DNA of 64,000 nt from Pontibacter fetidus (lineage in GTDB: Bacteria > Bacteroidota > Bacteroidia > Cytophagales > Hymenobacteraceae): contig NZ_JAAEAA010000001.1 of NCBI RefSeq assembly GCF_010119545.1, positions 62,001-126,000 on the forward strand. The letters run 5' to 3'. This document shows positions 52,672 through 61,429 of the stretch, piece after piece. The notes under the pieces are model-generated. The model did not search any database. It was not told the DNA's origin and was given only the letters and a program-made list of their open reading frames with translations. Made by a program: the position numbers and the translations under genes. Within the stretch, counting starts at the first letter, position 1. Each line of letters opens with the position of its first letter.

Positions 52672-53481
52672 ATGGCTCAAATTAAAGACCTAAGTAGTTA
52701 CCTGGTGCAAACCGAAGCGCATGGCCCTTTTGATATCATTGGGGACGTGCACGGCTGCTTTGATGAGTTGCAGGAATTACTGGAAAAGCTTGGCTACCAT
52801 CTGGCTTTTGACAAAGAAACGCATACCTTTCAGGTAACACACCCGGCAAAGCACAAAGCCGTTTTTGTAGGCGACCTGGCAGATCGTGGCCCTAAATCTC
52901 CGGAGGTAATACACCTAGTGATGGATATGGTATCGGCAAAGCAGGCATACTGTGTAAGCGGCAACCACGACGACAAACTATACCGCAAATTAATTGGCCG
53001 GAATGTGCAGGTACGGCATGGCCTGGAACACACCATGGAGCAGCTAAGCCATTGCAGCCCGGCTTTTATCGCAAGAATACGCGATTTTATGGGTAGCCTG
53101 CCTCACCATATTCTGTTGGATGAAGGCCGTTTGGTAATTGCACATGCCGGCCTCGCTGAGCACCTGCATGGCCGGCACAACCGCACTGTTCGTGACCTGT
53201 GCTTATATGGCCCTACTACCGGCGAAACCGATAAACATGGGTTACCTGTGCGCCTGGACTGGGCCGCCAACTATACCGGGCATGCAATTGTGGTGTATGG
53301 CCACACCCCTGTGCTGGAACCTGCCTGGCGCAACAACACCATAAACATTGATACAGGCTGCGTATTTGGGGGCAAACTTACATCGCTGCTTTACCCGGAT
53401 AACATCCTTACTGCAGTAAAAGCGCACCGTGTATACGCCGAATCAGTCAGACCGTTCCTGCAACATCCTGCCAGCGCCTGA
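52672..53481 (+). CDS. PPP-family metallophosphatase (PrpE/Pnkp-phosphatase type)
   Basis: Encodes 269 residues with all motifs of calcineurin-like phosphatases: DIIGDVHGC (residues 21-29), VGDLADRGP, SGNHD, IAHAG and VVYGHTP. The pattern is closest to bis(5'-nucleosyl)-tetraphosphatases of the PrpE/ApaH type and to the phosphatase domain of bacterial polynucleotide kinase-phosphatase. Both act on nucleotide or nucleic-acid phosphates with Mn or Fe ions. There is no fused kinase or ligase domain. It stands alone, divergent from the ClC gene. Confidence 0.88.
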   Translation: MAQIKDLSSYLVQTEAHGPFDIIGDVHGCFDELQELLEKLGYHLAFDKETHTFQVTHPAKHKAVFVGDLADRGPKSPEVIHLVMDMVSAKQAYCVSGNHDDKLYRKLIGRNVQVRHGLEHTMEQLSHCSPAFIARIRDFMGSLPHHILLDEGRLVIAHAGLAEHLHGRHNRTVRDLCLYGPTTGETDKHGLPVRLDWAANYTGHAIVVYGHTPVLEPAWRNNTINIDTGCVFGGKLTSLLYPDNILTAVKAHRVYAESVRPFLQHPASA

Positions 53482-53612
53482 TACGCTGGTGAGTATTATT
53501 TTGCTACATATTATATCTTTCCAAAACACAATTAACCTTAGTATGCGTAGTGTATTTAGCAGGTAAGATGCCTGTTAGTTACTTGTGTTCTGTTATTTAA
53601 CGCTCTCCGATC

Positions 53613-54536
53613 ATGGATACATGGAAAAAACTGCTGGTAACAATGGATTACAGCCGGATGGATGAAATTCAGGTTTGCTATACTGCTTTTCTGTGCCGGA
53701 TATTACCCATCGGAAAAGTATATTTTGTGTATGTGCGCCAAAAGCAGGACATTCCGAAGGAGGTGTTGCAAAGCCTGAATATTACAGATGCCATGGATTC
53801 GCATCCGGAGGCCTTACAGGAAATGCAGAAACTTGTTCAACATTACTTTAGCGGCATAAATAATGTATACACTGAAGTACTGGTTAAAGACGGACATCCG
53901 GTAAAGGAGCTATTAAAAACTGCCAGACAATTAGAAGTTGACCTATTTGTAACGGGCCGTAAGCTGCGCCTTCGTGGTAGCGGTATACTTTCGCATAAAC
54001 TGGTACATACAGGCGATGTAAGTGTTTTGCTGATACCTGAAACAGCGGAACCTAAGCTAGAACACATAGTGGTAAGTATCGATTTTTCTGAGTACTCTAA
54101 AATGACGCTGGCCTACATACAGCAACTTGCCAGCGCAAAACCTGAACTCCGAATTACCTGCCTACATGTTTATGAAGTACCAACCGGATATATTACACTT
54201 GGTGTGAGCTACGAAGAGTTTGATACCCGTACCAGACACTTTGCCGAAGACAAATTTGGGAAAATGATGGCCGAGTTTCCTGGGTTAGAGGGCCGCACTT
54301 ACTTTAGCCTTGTGCGCAAAAATATATCAGATGATACCGGCGAAGTAGTGGTGTTGGAAGCAAACCGTGCCCGTGCCGACCTGCTTGTAGTGGGAGCACG
54401 TGGTATGTCAGGTGCGACCTTACTGTTAATGGGTAGCGTTACAGAAAAAATTATCCGTAAAAATGATGACATCCCGTTGCTGGTAATCAAAAAGAAAAAT
54501 GAGAACCTTGGTTTCCTGGATGCACTGATCGGTTAA
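53613..54536 (+). CDS. Tandem universal stress protein
   Basis: Encodes 307 residues made of two UspA domains. The first (1-143) begins KKLLVTMDYSRMD and has a degenerate nucleotide loop. The second (148-295) begins HIVVSIDFSEYS and keeps the ATP-binding pattern G-x2-G-x9-G-S in VGARGMSGATLLLMGS. Usp proteins respond to stress and energy limitation; the role here is inferred only from the family. It is convergent with nhaA. Confidence 0.92.
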   Translation: MDTWKKLLVTMDYSRMDEIQVCYTAFLCRILPIGKVYFVYVRQKQDIPKEVLQSLNITDAMDSHPEALQEMQKLVQHYFSGINNVYTEVLVKDGHPVKELLKTARQLEVDLFVTGRKLRLRGSGILSHKLVHTGDVSVLLIPETAEPKLEHIVVSIDFSEYSKMTLAYIQQLASAKPELRITCLHVYEVPTGYITLGVSYEEFDTRTRHFAEDKFGKMMAEFPGLEGRTYFSLVRKNISDDTGEVVVLEANRARADLLVVGARGMSGATLLLMGSVTEKIIRKNDDIPLLVIKKKNENLGFLDALIG

Positions 54537-54565
54537 ATAAATCTATAGTTTGTTAATTAGCGGAA

Positions 54566-55918
54566 TCATATTTTCGCAGAACTTTTATACGTAAACCGAA
54601 GCAAGAGATAACCTATAGTTCCGGCGATAAGGGATGCGGCCAATATCCCGAACTTGGCTAAGGGGAGTAAGTTAGAATTTGTAAAGGCGAGGTTGGCAAT
54701 AAAAATAGACATTGTAAACCCTATACCTCCCAACAACCCGGCACCGGCTACATGCAGCCAGCTAATATTGCCAGGTTTAGCGGTAACACCTGTTAGTGTA
54801 GCCAGCCAGGTAAATAATAAAATGCCTACAGGTTTGCCAAGTACAAGTCCCAGCATTATTCCCAGCACAACGGGGTCCCTGAAATCATCAAGCAAGCCAG
54901 CATCAATTCTAATGCCTGCGTTTGATAGCGCAAATATGGGCATAATAGCAAATGCTACCCATGGGTGCAAAGCATGCTCCAGGCGGCGAAGGGGAGAAAG
55001 GGCTGCTTTACAGTTTGTTTCTACGGTCTGCAAGGCATCCTGAAAATGGCCCTGCATCTCATCATCATCTTCAGGTTGTTGCAATAAAGTAGCCGCCTGT
55101 AGTGCTTCCAGGTCAGTGATGACATGTTGAGTGTAGGAAATAAATTGTTCTTCTGAAATTTTGGAGCGCGCAGGTATAGTTAAGGCCAGCAGTATACCAG
55201 CTATAGTGGCGTGCACTCCGGATAAAAGGAAAGCGACCCACATTATGATACCAAGGATAATGAAAAACCAGATCTTCCGGGATTTGAGGGCACTTAACAC
55301 CAGTAATATACCAAACAGACCGATACCAAACCATAAGCTCAAGAAGTTTATATCCGATGTATAAAAAAGGGCTATTACTAGCACAGCACCTATATCATCA
55401 ACTATAGCAAAAGCCACCAGAAACAGTTTAAGAGATACATTTACCCGGTCGCCGAGCAAAGTAAGGATGCCCAGTGCAAAAGCAATATCCGTGGCCATCG
55501 GGATACCCCATCCACCGGCACCTTCCTGGTTTGAGTTCAGGTAAAAGTAAATGAGGGCAGGCACGGCCATACCACCTAAGGCAGCAACTACCGGAAATGC
55601 AGCACTCCGAAATGATGATAGTTCTCCGGTTAGTATTTCTCGTTTTATTTCCAGGCCAACCACGAAGAAGAAGATCGCCATCAGGCCATCGTTTATCCAG
55701 AGAAGTATAGGTTTTGATAAGCCAAAATTACCGATACCAATCGTAAATGGCGTGTTCCAGGTGCTGAGGTATGTTTCGGCCCAGGGCGAGTTTGCCCATA
55801 CAAGCGCAAGTGCGGTTACGGCCATGAGGAGTATGCCGCTAAATGCTTCAGCGCGCACAAACTCTTGAACCGGTTCAATTACTTTTTTTAATAAAGTAGG
55901 TCTTGTATAGTCTTGCAA
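54566..55918 (-). CDS. nhaA: Na+/H+ antiporter NhaA with an extra hydrophilic segment
   Basis: Encodes 450 residues of NhaA, an inner-membrane antiporter that expels sodium in exchange for protons. WINDGLMAIFFFVVGLEIKRE, IPMATDIAFALGIL and the ion-binding IVDDIGAVLVIALFY (the Asp pair) are diagnostic, with GFTMSIFIANLAF near the end. Compared with short NhaA proteins there is an added soluble stretch at roughly 265-325 (QAATLLQQPEDDDEMQGHFQDALQ), longer than the usual loop. A long hairpin lies 4 nt before the start codon. Carbonic anhydrase is the next gene upstream on the same strand, which fits a shared pH-homeostasis function. Confidence 0.94.
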   Translation of the reverse strand: MQDYTRPTLLKKVIEPVQEFVRAEAFSGILLMAVTALALVWANSPWAETYLSTWNTPFTIGIGNFGLSKPILLWINDGLMAIFFFVVGLEIKREILTGELSSFRSAAFPVVAALGGMAVPALIYFYLNSNQEGAGGWGIPMATDIAFALGILTLLGDRVNVSLKLFLVAFAIVDDIGAVLVIALFYTSDINFLSLWFGIGLFGILLVLSALKSRKIWFFIILGIIMWVAFLLSGVHATIAGILLALTIPARSKISEEQFISYTQHVITDLEALQAATLLQQPEDDDEMQGHFQDALQTVETNCKAALSPLRRLEHALHPWVAFAIMPIFALSNAGIRIDAGLLDDFRDPVVLGIMLGLVLGKPVGILLFTWLATLTGVTAKPGNISWLHVAGAGLLGGIGFTMSIFIANLAFTNSNLLPLAKFGILAASLIAGTIGYLLLRFTYKSSAKI

Positions 55919-55922
55919 AGTG

Positions 55923-55970
55923 CTGCAGGTTAAGTTATTACTGACTTAGTAATATTAACTTAACCTGCAG
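55923..55970 (-). promoter_or_regulatory. Long hairpin directly upstream of nhaA
   Basis: CTGCAGGTTAAGTTA at 55923-55937 is exactly mirrored by TAACTTAACCTGCAG at 55956-55970, and an inner TTACT/AGTAA stem extends it. On the nhaA strand the structure ends only 4 nt before the start codon. It could be a terminator of the carbonic anhydrase mRNA, a regulator site, or an RNA structure that controls nhaA translation. There is no clear T-run. Confidence 0.65.
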
Positions 55971-55993
55971 GGGTAAGGTTTTAAACTATAGCA

Positions 55994-56620
55994 TTACGGT
56001 ATCAACCCCAGAGCTTGCCATTCGCTTGTTGGCAGCGGCAGGTCTTTAATCAGGCCATTCTCAATATCCAGCACCCAGCCATGTACTGTAGGGTATTTTA
56101 ATGATTTATAAGCACGGTGCATTACCGATGTGGTACAGATGTTTTTTACCTGGGCAATCACGTTCAGTTCGGCCAGTCTTTGCAGTTTGGCTTTTTCGGT
56201 TGGCAGGCTATCAATTTCCTGGCGGTTCTGGATATAGATATCGCGGATTGGGCTTACCCAGTTCTCAACTACGCCTGTAGCCGAACCTTTGTACGCAGCC
56301 TCAACGCCACCACAGCAATAATGCCCGCAAACAACTATGTGACGCACATCCAAAGCATCAACAGCATATTCCAGCACAGCTAGTAAATTCATATCGGTTA
56401 ACGATACCTGGTTGGCAACATTACGGTGGATGAATAATTCGCCGGGCTCTGTTTGCGTAAAGCTGGAAATTGGCATACGGCTATCCGAACAACCGATGTA
56501 AAGAAAAGGTGGTTTCTGGCCCTGGGCCAGCTGTTTAAAATATTCAGGAGTCAGTTCAAGCTTTTCAGCTACCCACTTTTTGTTATTGTTTATCAGGTCA
56601 GTGTAATCGTGGTAGTGCAT
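55994..56620 (-). CDS. Beta-class carbonic anhydrase
   Basis: Encodes 208 residues. The zinc ligands Cys44, His100 and Cys103, with Asp46 and Arg48 of the catalytic dyad, are seen in YIGCSDSRMP and CGHYCCGG. The segments FIHRNVANQV and LEYAVDALDVRHIVV are also typical. It interconverts carbon dioxide and bicarbonate. It lies upstream of nhaA on the same strand, with a good promoter of its own. Confidence 0.95.
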   Translation of the reverse strand: MHYHDYTDLINNNKKWVAEKLELTPEYFKQLAQGQKPPFLYIGCSDSRMPISSFTQTEPGELFIHRNVANQVSLTDMNLLAVLEYAVDALDVRHIVVCGHYCCGGVEAAYKGSATGVVENWVSPIRDIYIQNRQEIDSLPTEKAKLQRLAELNVIAQVKNICTTSVMHRAYKSLKYPTVHGWVLDIENGLIKDLPLPTSEWQALGLIP

Positions 56621-56646
56621 GTGCCTTTAGTTTATGTTCAGTCCGG

Positions 56647-56677
56647 CAAATATAGACAAGAAAAATTTTAGCAGAAA
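56647..56677 (-). promoter_or_regulatory. Carbonic anhydrase promoter
   Basis: On the minus strand TTTC (56677-56674), a spacer of exactly 19 nt and TATATTTG (56654-56647) make a good Bacteroidota-type promoter 26 nt before the start codon. Confidence 0.65.
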
Positions 56678-56691
56678 CAGGCTTTTCCTGG

Positions 56692-57759
56692 CTACACAAT
56701 CTCTTTTGTGATGTATCTTGAGTTTAAGATACTAAGCGCCCCCATATAGCGCAGGCTGAATTGCAAGACATCACCAACTTTATAGTTGTTCTTATTTTCA
56801 CCTAGTTCTATTACCAGCATATCAGAGCTTGCCCCAATTACGCTTAGTTCATCTTTGGGTAGCAGGAACTTGGGATTAACATCCAGCAGGCCAATATCAA
56901 GTATAGCCCGGTGCGATGTTTTACCATACAGGCTTTCATCAATCTCATAGTTATCGCCGCTGGGGTTTTCTGCCAATATGCCAACCGGTACCATGGGCTT
57001 TTCTGTCAGCTCTATAATTTCGGCCTGTAATTCAAACACATCGTCGTGCATGCCTTCAAAGGTCTCGGCGGTAAACAGGTTTAGTCCGAAAAAAAGCGCC
57101 TCGCCAATCCGGAAATGGTTGATGCCTTTAGGCAACTGGTGCGTAAACAGCAATGGAATTGTAACAGAAGTACCACCCGAAACCCAGGGTATATTTTTGT
57201 TGAATTTGGCTTCGATGATCTGCTTGTAGAGGCTTAGCTGTATAAGTTTATCCTGAGTAGGCATTACCCCGTGCAGACAATTAAAGTTAGCGCCTAAACC
57301 TATAACTTTTATCCCTGGAAGCTCAAAAACCTGCGCATAAAAGTCTACCAGTTCTTCACCAAGTACGCCCTCGCGCAAGTCCCCCATTTCAATCATGATG
57401 ATGATCTTGTGCAGTTTTTTACGTCGTACGGCCTCCTCCGAAAGCAGCCTGATTATCTCTAGTTCTGTCTGGAAACTTACATCTGCATACTCTATAATGT
57501 CGGGTATACTGCCTTTGGGGGCGGGCTTTATGTATACAGTCTGAACGTCGGGGGCTATTTTCTTTATCGCTTTCAGGTTTGTTACCCGTGAATCATGAAT
57601 TTCACGAACGCCAAGGGCCAAAACTTCTTCCAAGAATTTTTCTTCGCCGCAAAGTAGTTTTGTAACAATTCCCCAGTCTATGCCATGTGCTTTAAATACC
57701 TGGTTTAAGTGTTGGTAATTGTGTTGTAGTTTGCTGCGGTGAAGCTTTAAAACTGCCAT
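56692..57759 (-). CDS. PLP-dependent alanine/ornithine racemase-family enzyme
   Basis: Encodes 355 residues of the fold-type III racemase class related to YhfX and ornithine racemase. The N-terminal barrel has the PLP lysine Lys34 in DWGIVTKLLCG, followed by EIHDSRVTNLKAIK, MIEMGDLREGV, GANFNCLHGVMP and WVSGGTSVTIPLL (phosphate site). It interconverts L- and D-forms of an amino acid, which cannot be named from sequence. It is not the cell-wall Alr type. It starts 3 nt after the GNAT gene upstream on the same strand, so the two form an operon. Confidence 0.85.
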   Translation of the reverse strand: MAVLKLHRSKLQHNYQHLNQVFKAHGIDWGIVTKLLCGEEKFLEEVLALGVREIHDSRVTNLKAIKKIAPDVQTVYIKPAPKGSIPDIIEYADVSFQTELEIIRLLSEEAVRRKKLHKIIIMIEMGDLREGVLGEELVDFYAQVFELPGIKVIGLGANFNCLHGVMPTQDKLIQLSLYKQIIEAKFNKNIPWVSGGTSVTIPLLFTHQLPKGINHFRIGEALFFGLNLFTAETFEGMHDDVFELQAEIIELTEKPMVPVGILAENPSGDNYEIDESLYGKTSHRAILDIGLLDVNPKFLLPKDELSVIGASSDMLVIELGENKNNYKVGDVLQFSLRYMGALSILNSRYITKEIV

Positions 57760-57762
57760 TTG

Positions 57763-58215
57763 TTATCGTTGTAATCTATATTCTAAATATTTATTAGTGA
57801 AGCCCATTTTCTCATACAGGTGCCTGGCAGGGTTTTGCGGCTCCACATGCAGTGCTATACTTCCTGATACAGTTTCTGTAGCGAGCTTCACCAGTTTTTT
57901 GCCAACACCTTTGCCACGCTGACTGCTGTGTACAGCTACGTAAACTAGAATATTTTCCGGTATATAACCGCTCATCCCGGTATTGTTCAGAATAAGTGCA
58001 CCAACTATATTTTCATTTTCCTTGGCTACCAACACAGCACCGCCTTTACCTTCTGCCAGCGAAAGCGCATATACTATACACTTGGCAATGTCCTCTCGTT
58101 TATCACCATATGCATCCAGGTGATGATAGAGAAAGTCAATGACTTGGTTGCGATCTAATTCGGAATTGTGCTGTGGGGTATAGATTTTATAAGTGGGGCT
58201 CTCTGTTGTTGTCAT
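57763..58215 (-). CDS. GNAT-family N-acetyltransferase
   Basis: Encodes 150 residues. The acetyl-CoA-binding motif A is VAVHSSQRGKGVGKKLV, and the C-terminus (LHVEPQNPARHLYEKMGFTNKYLEYRL) has the typical motif B ending. The substrate is unknown; the position ahead of a racemase gene suggests an amino acid or a derivative. No -7 box was found immediately upstream. Confidence 0.88.
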   Translation of the reverse strand: MTTTESPTYKIYTPQHNSELDRNQVIDFLYHHLDAYGDKREDIAKCIVYALSLAEGKGGAVLVAKENENIVGALILNNTGMSGYIPENILVYVAVHSSQRGKGVGKKLVKLATETVSGSIALHVEPQNPARHLYEKMGFTNKYLEYRLQR

Positions 58216-58631
58216 GTTTTTAATTGCAGTTCTAAAAAGCTTATACGATAAGTAAAGGCTTCATCTGCTTTTTTTTGTTAATCTTATTAAAGTTTAATTA
58301 TACTGCAGCTGCAGTGTCGGTGGTTATCCTTAATATACTTATAACTGCCGCATTTTCAAATGAAAATGGCCAAACGGGTTTTTAAACAAGGCTATGGTTG
58401 ATTTTGTGTGCGGTTAGTTTTGTACAATATCTTATAGTTTCAGCAAGTGGTAGATTTGTTGGAAATGCAACTTGCTTCATCATTTAGTTAGGAGAGTACA
58501 ATTGACTTCACTGCGACTATCTATTTAAATCACGCACTTATTTTAATATAACCTATCTTATGTTTGATTATATTTATATTTCATACGTATGTAATACTAT
58601 TCTGAAGTTATATTATTAACCCCGCCAAACC
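58216..58631. other. AT-rich intergenic region between divergent genes
   Basis: No gene is seen in these roughly 415 bases. Two TAnnTTTG matches on the plus strand (TAGTTTTG at 58415-58422 and TATGTTTG at 58559-58566) are -7 candidates for the aspartyl protease gene; the second is 65 nt before its ATG. GCAGCTGC and other small palindromes occur without T-runs. Confidence 0.5.
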
Positions 58632-59885
58632 ATGATGACAAAAGCATTCTACCCGGTGTTGCTTTGTCTGTTAAGTTGCTTCTCTCATTTCGCAGAGGCG
58701 CAGGAGCATCTTATTCCCCGGGATACTGCTTTTTTCACCAGTAACGCCAGCAAAATAAAGCTACCTTTTAAACTGGTACACAACCTTATTGTTATCCAGG
58801 TTCGCATCAACGATTCTAAGCCGCTTAACTTTATACTCGACTCCGGGGTTAACAGCACGCTTATTACCCAACTGCACTACTCCGATAGCCTCAGTCTGAA
58901 CAACTCCCGGAAAATAACAGTGCAGGGCCTTGGTGAGGGCTATGCTATCGAAGCACTTATCTCGAGTGGTAACAACATGTACCTGCCTACTATTAAAGGC
59001 GAAAACCATGAAGTATATGTGTTGCTGGAAGATATTTTTGATCTGTCGAGCCGTATGGGGATGCCGATACATGGCATTATAGGCTACGATATTTTCAAGA
59101 ATTTTATTGTGAAGGTGAACTATAACACCCAAATGATCACGCTTTATAAACCGGATACGAAACTCAAGATCAACAAAAAAGCCGAAGTGCACGAGTTACA
59201 TATCGAAGATTGCAAAGCGTACCTGTTTGCAAATGTAAGGCAGTATAACGGCGATACGCTGAAAGTAAAACTGGTAGTAGATACCGGTGCAAGCCATTCG
59301 CTTTCGTTATACTTACCTACCAACGAACGACTAAAACTGCCACCCAAAGTTATGGAAGCTTACCTGGGCCGTGGGCTGAGCGGCGATATAAATGGGAAGA
59401 TCGGGCGGCTAAACAGTATGTCGATAGGGCGGTATGAATTTGCAGATTTACCAGCCTCATACCCTGACGAGGAAGCCATACGCGTTGCCCTGAAAGTAGC
59501 TAACCGGAACGGCAACCTGGGTTCGGATATCCTGAAACGTTTTACCGTAATTTTTGACTACCCGCATAACCGGCTTGTGCTGTTGCCTAACCGCAAGTAT
59601 AAGCAGCCTTTCAGTTATAACATTGCTGGTTTTGAGGTAAGTACGCCTATGCCCGGATTTAAAGTATATGTTGTGTCCAATGTCTCTAAAAATTCGGCAG
59701 CGCAGCAAGCAGGTATAAAGGCAGGCGATCAGCTTATTTCCATTAACGGGCAGGACTGCCAGGAGATGGACCTGAACAACATACTGGATATGCTGGAGGG
59801 CAGGCCGGGGCAGCAATTGCGCCTTACACTTAAACGCGACCTGGCACCCTATAAAGTTATCCTGACACTGGAGAGCAGGATCTGA
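58632..59885 (+). CDS. Secreted retropepsin-like aspartyl protease with PDZ domain
   Basis: Encodes 417 residues. A signal peptide (to about residue 23, AEAQ) is followed by two retropepsin-like halves with the active-site motifs FILDSGVNSTLIT and LVVDTGASHSLS. The flap-type motif GIIGYDIFKNF is followed later by GNLGSDILKRFTVIFDY. A PDZ domain occupies the C-terminus (AAQQAGIKAGDQLISINGQD). The first motif reads DSG and the second DTG, so both Asp are kept and one chain may form the complete site. The protein is likely periplasmic and may act on misfolded or surface proteins. Only one small gene follows, on the other strand. Confidence 0.88.
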   Translation: MMTKAFYPVLLCLLSCFSHFAEAQEHLIPRDTAFFTSNASKIKLPFKLVHNLIVIQVRINDSKPLNFILDSGVNSTLITQLHYSDSLSLNNSRKITVQGLGEGYAIEALISSGNNMYLPTIKGENHEVYVLLEDIFDLSSRMGMPIHGIIGYDIFKNFIVKVNYNTQMITLYKPDTKLKINKKAEVHELHIEDCKAYLFANVRQYNGDTLKVKLVVDTGASHSLSLYLPTNERLKLPPKVMEAYLGRGLSGDINGKIGRLNSMSIGRYEFADLPASYPDEEAIRVALKVANRNGNLGSDILKRFTVIFDYPHNRLVLLPNRKYKQPFSYNIAGFEVSTPMPGFKVYVVSNVSKNSAAQQAGIKAGDQLISINGQDCQEMDLNNILDMLEGRPGQQLRLTLKRDLAPYKVILTLESRI

Positions 59886-59892
59886 ACTATAG

Positions 59893-60180
59893 TTAAGCCG
59901 CAGGTTGCTGCAGGTCCTGTATTATTTGTAACAGCAACAATATTCCCGCCAACACGATCAGGAAAATGCCGGCATATACCCTGGCCTTAGGCACTGGCTG
60001 TTGTTCTGCTTCACCAAACTCATTTACCCGCGTAAACCGCAAACTTGTAAGCAAAAGCCCGTTACCAAAACTCAGCCAGATAGCCGCTGTCAGGGCCTGG
60101 CCTACCAGGAAAAGCGTAACCAGGCCTATAACAGAAAATAAGATACCGATCATTACCGGCAGGTTCAGGTTCTTCATCAT
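59893..60180 (-). CDS. Small membrane protein of unknown function
   Basis: Encodes 95 residues with two clear hydrophobic helices (VMIGILFSVIGLVTLFLVGQAL and VYAGIFLIVLAGILLLLQII) and a third weaker one between them (AAIWLSFGNGLLLTSL). The loop is charged (RFTRVNEFGEAEQQPVPKAR). No known family is recognised. It is convergent with the aspartyl protease gene, whose end is 7 nt away. Confidence 0.65.
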   Translation of the reverse strand: MMKNLNLPVMIGILFSVIGLVTLFLVGQALTAAIWLSFGNGLLLTSLRFTRVNEFGEAEQQPVPKARVYAGIFLIVLAGILLLLQIIQDLQQPAA

Positions 60181-60705
60181 CGCTAGTCAGAAAAGGCGCA
60201 AGTTAAACCTTAAAAGCTAATTTCTATAGTTTGTTCATTTTGAAATCCACTATAATTATACTATTAAGTATATGACGTATAATTTTTATTTGAATTTTGG
60301 ATTGATTGTTGTTTATGAAAATTTTTAGTGAAAACATTTGCACCGTTTTAGTAGTATTTAACCACTAAAAGCTTTTTTTACCTACTGTTAAGAAATGAAA
60401 AAAAAGGTCCTTTTATCTGGTGCTAAGCCAACGATAAAACACGCTGCCACAAAGCGTGCGACTTTTTCTGCCCGCATATGCAGGGCAGTTTTCAGGTGCG
60501 CCTTCTCTACATTCAGGTGCAGGCCCTAGGCCGACGATTTATCGGATCGCCTACGCGGTGATCCTGCTTCCCAACCAATAAGTTTTTTCAGGATACATCC
60601 GTGTAAGCTCAGCTTTTTCGAAAGGCAGCTCAAGGCACTTGTATTATCTCTGTTTTAGCACTACAGGCTGTTCAGGCAGCCAACTATAATCTGTTTTATA
60701 TTTAA
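60181..60705. other. Leader region upstream of the arginine genes
   Basis: About 525 bases ahead of the GNAT-argG-argC genes. It starts AT-rich, holds a weak -7 candidate (AACATTTG, 60333-60340), then a candidate Arg-rich leader ORF (60395-60529). Several hairpins follow, such as GGATCGCC/GGTGATCC (60544-60564). No clear intrinsic terminator with a T-run follows the stems. Confidence 0.5.
60395..60529 (+). CDS. Candidate arginine-rich leader peptide
   Basis: A 44-residue ORF with six Arg in its last 24 residues (positions 21, 27, 30, 34, 41 and 43), four of them AGG codons. It lies 176 nt before the first gene of the arginine cluster. A strong hairpin, CTGCCC/GGGCAG (60468-60488), overlaps the Arg-rich part, and an 8-bp stem (60544-60564) follows the stop. 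The placement mirrors the His and Trp leaders of this window, but the Arg codons are scattered, not in a run, and the terminator is not clear. It may be a chance ORF. Confidence 0.4.
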   Translation: MKKKVLLSGAKPTIKHAATKRATFSARICRAVFRCAFSTFRCRP

Positions 60706-61404
60706 ATGACCAATTTACCGGATTTTATAGTTACGGTGGCAAATGAAAGCCACGTGGGTTACGCGCAAACAATTTGCGACGAAATGGAAGCTTCGGCGAA
60801 GGCCCGTGGTACCGGTATAGCCAAACGCAAACCCGAATATGTAGCCCTGAAAATGCAGGAAGGGAAAGCCGTAATAGCGCTGCACCCGGATGGTAAGTGG
60901 GCTGGTTTCTGCTACATCGAGACGTGGGGGCACGGCAAATACGTGGCTAATTCTGGCCTTATAGTTTCGCCGGAGCTACGCAAAAGCGGCCTTGCCCGCC
61001 AGATCAAGCAAAAAGTTTTTGAACTATCACGCACCAAGTACCCGGATGCCAAAATCTTTGGTTTAACCACGGCGTTGGCGGTTATGAAGATCAACTCTGG
61101 CCTGGGTTACAAACCAGTTACTTATTCTGAGCTGACAGATGATGAGTCGTTCTGGAAAGGCTGCGAAAGTTGCGTAAACTTCCCGATACTGACGAGCAAG
61201 AACCGCAGCAACTGCCTGTGCACGGCCATGCTATTTGACCCGGCACAGGAGCCGACATTTATACCATTGCCGGTTACAGAGCAAAAGCCAGCTGCAAAAC
61301 CAGCCAGTTTGCAGGAGCGTTGGGTGCGTTACCGTCAGCGTTTGGCGGTGCAGCCGGTACTGTTACCAGATCAGGATAAAGACGAAAATAAGCAAGCCTC
61401 CTAA
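60706..61404 (+). CDS. GNAT-family N-acetyltransferase of the arginine cluster
   Basis: Encodes 232 residues. The GNAT core is at about 8-150, with the acetyl-CoA motif LIVSPELRKSGLARQIKQKVFE. A Cys-rich segment follows (KGCESCVNF...NCLCTAM, a CxxC and a CxC) that could bind a metal. The last 50 residues are a Pro/Ala/Gln-rich tail. It is 25 nt upstream of argG, so a first-step role, acylation of glutamate (N-acetyl or N-succinyl), is a good inference. No classical ArgA or ArgJ is seen in the window. The acyl donor cannot be read from sequence. Confidence 0.78.
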   Translation: MTNLPDFIVTVANESHVGYAQTICDEMEASAKARGTGIAKRKPEYVALKMQEGKAVIALHPDGKWAGFCYIETWGHGKYVANSGLIVSPELRKSGLARQIKQKVFELSRTKYPDAKIFGLTTALAVMKINSGLGYKPVTYSELTDDESFWKGCESCVNFPILTSKNRSNCLCTAMLFDPAQEPTFIPLPVTEQKPAAKPASLQERWVRYRQRLAVQPVLLPDQDKDENKQAS

Positions 61405-61429
61405 GGCTATCAAAGTATAATCTATAGTT

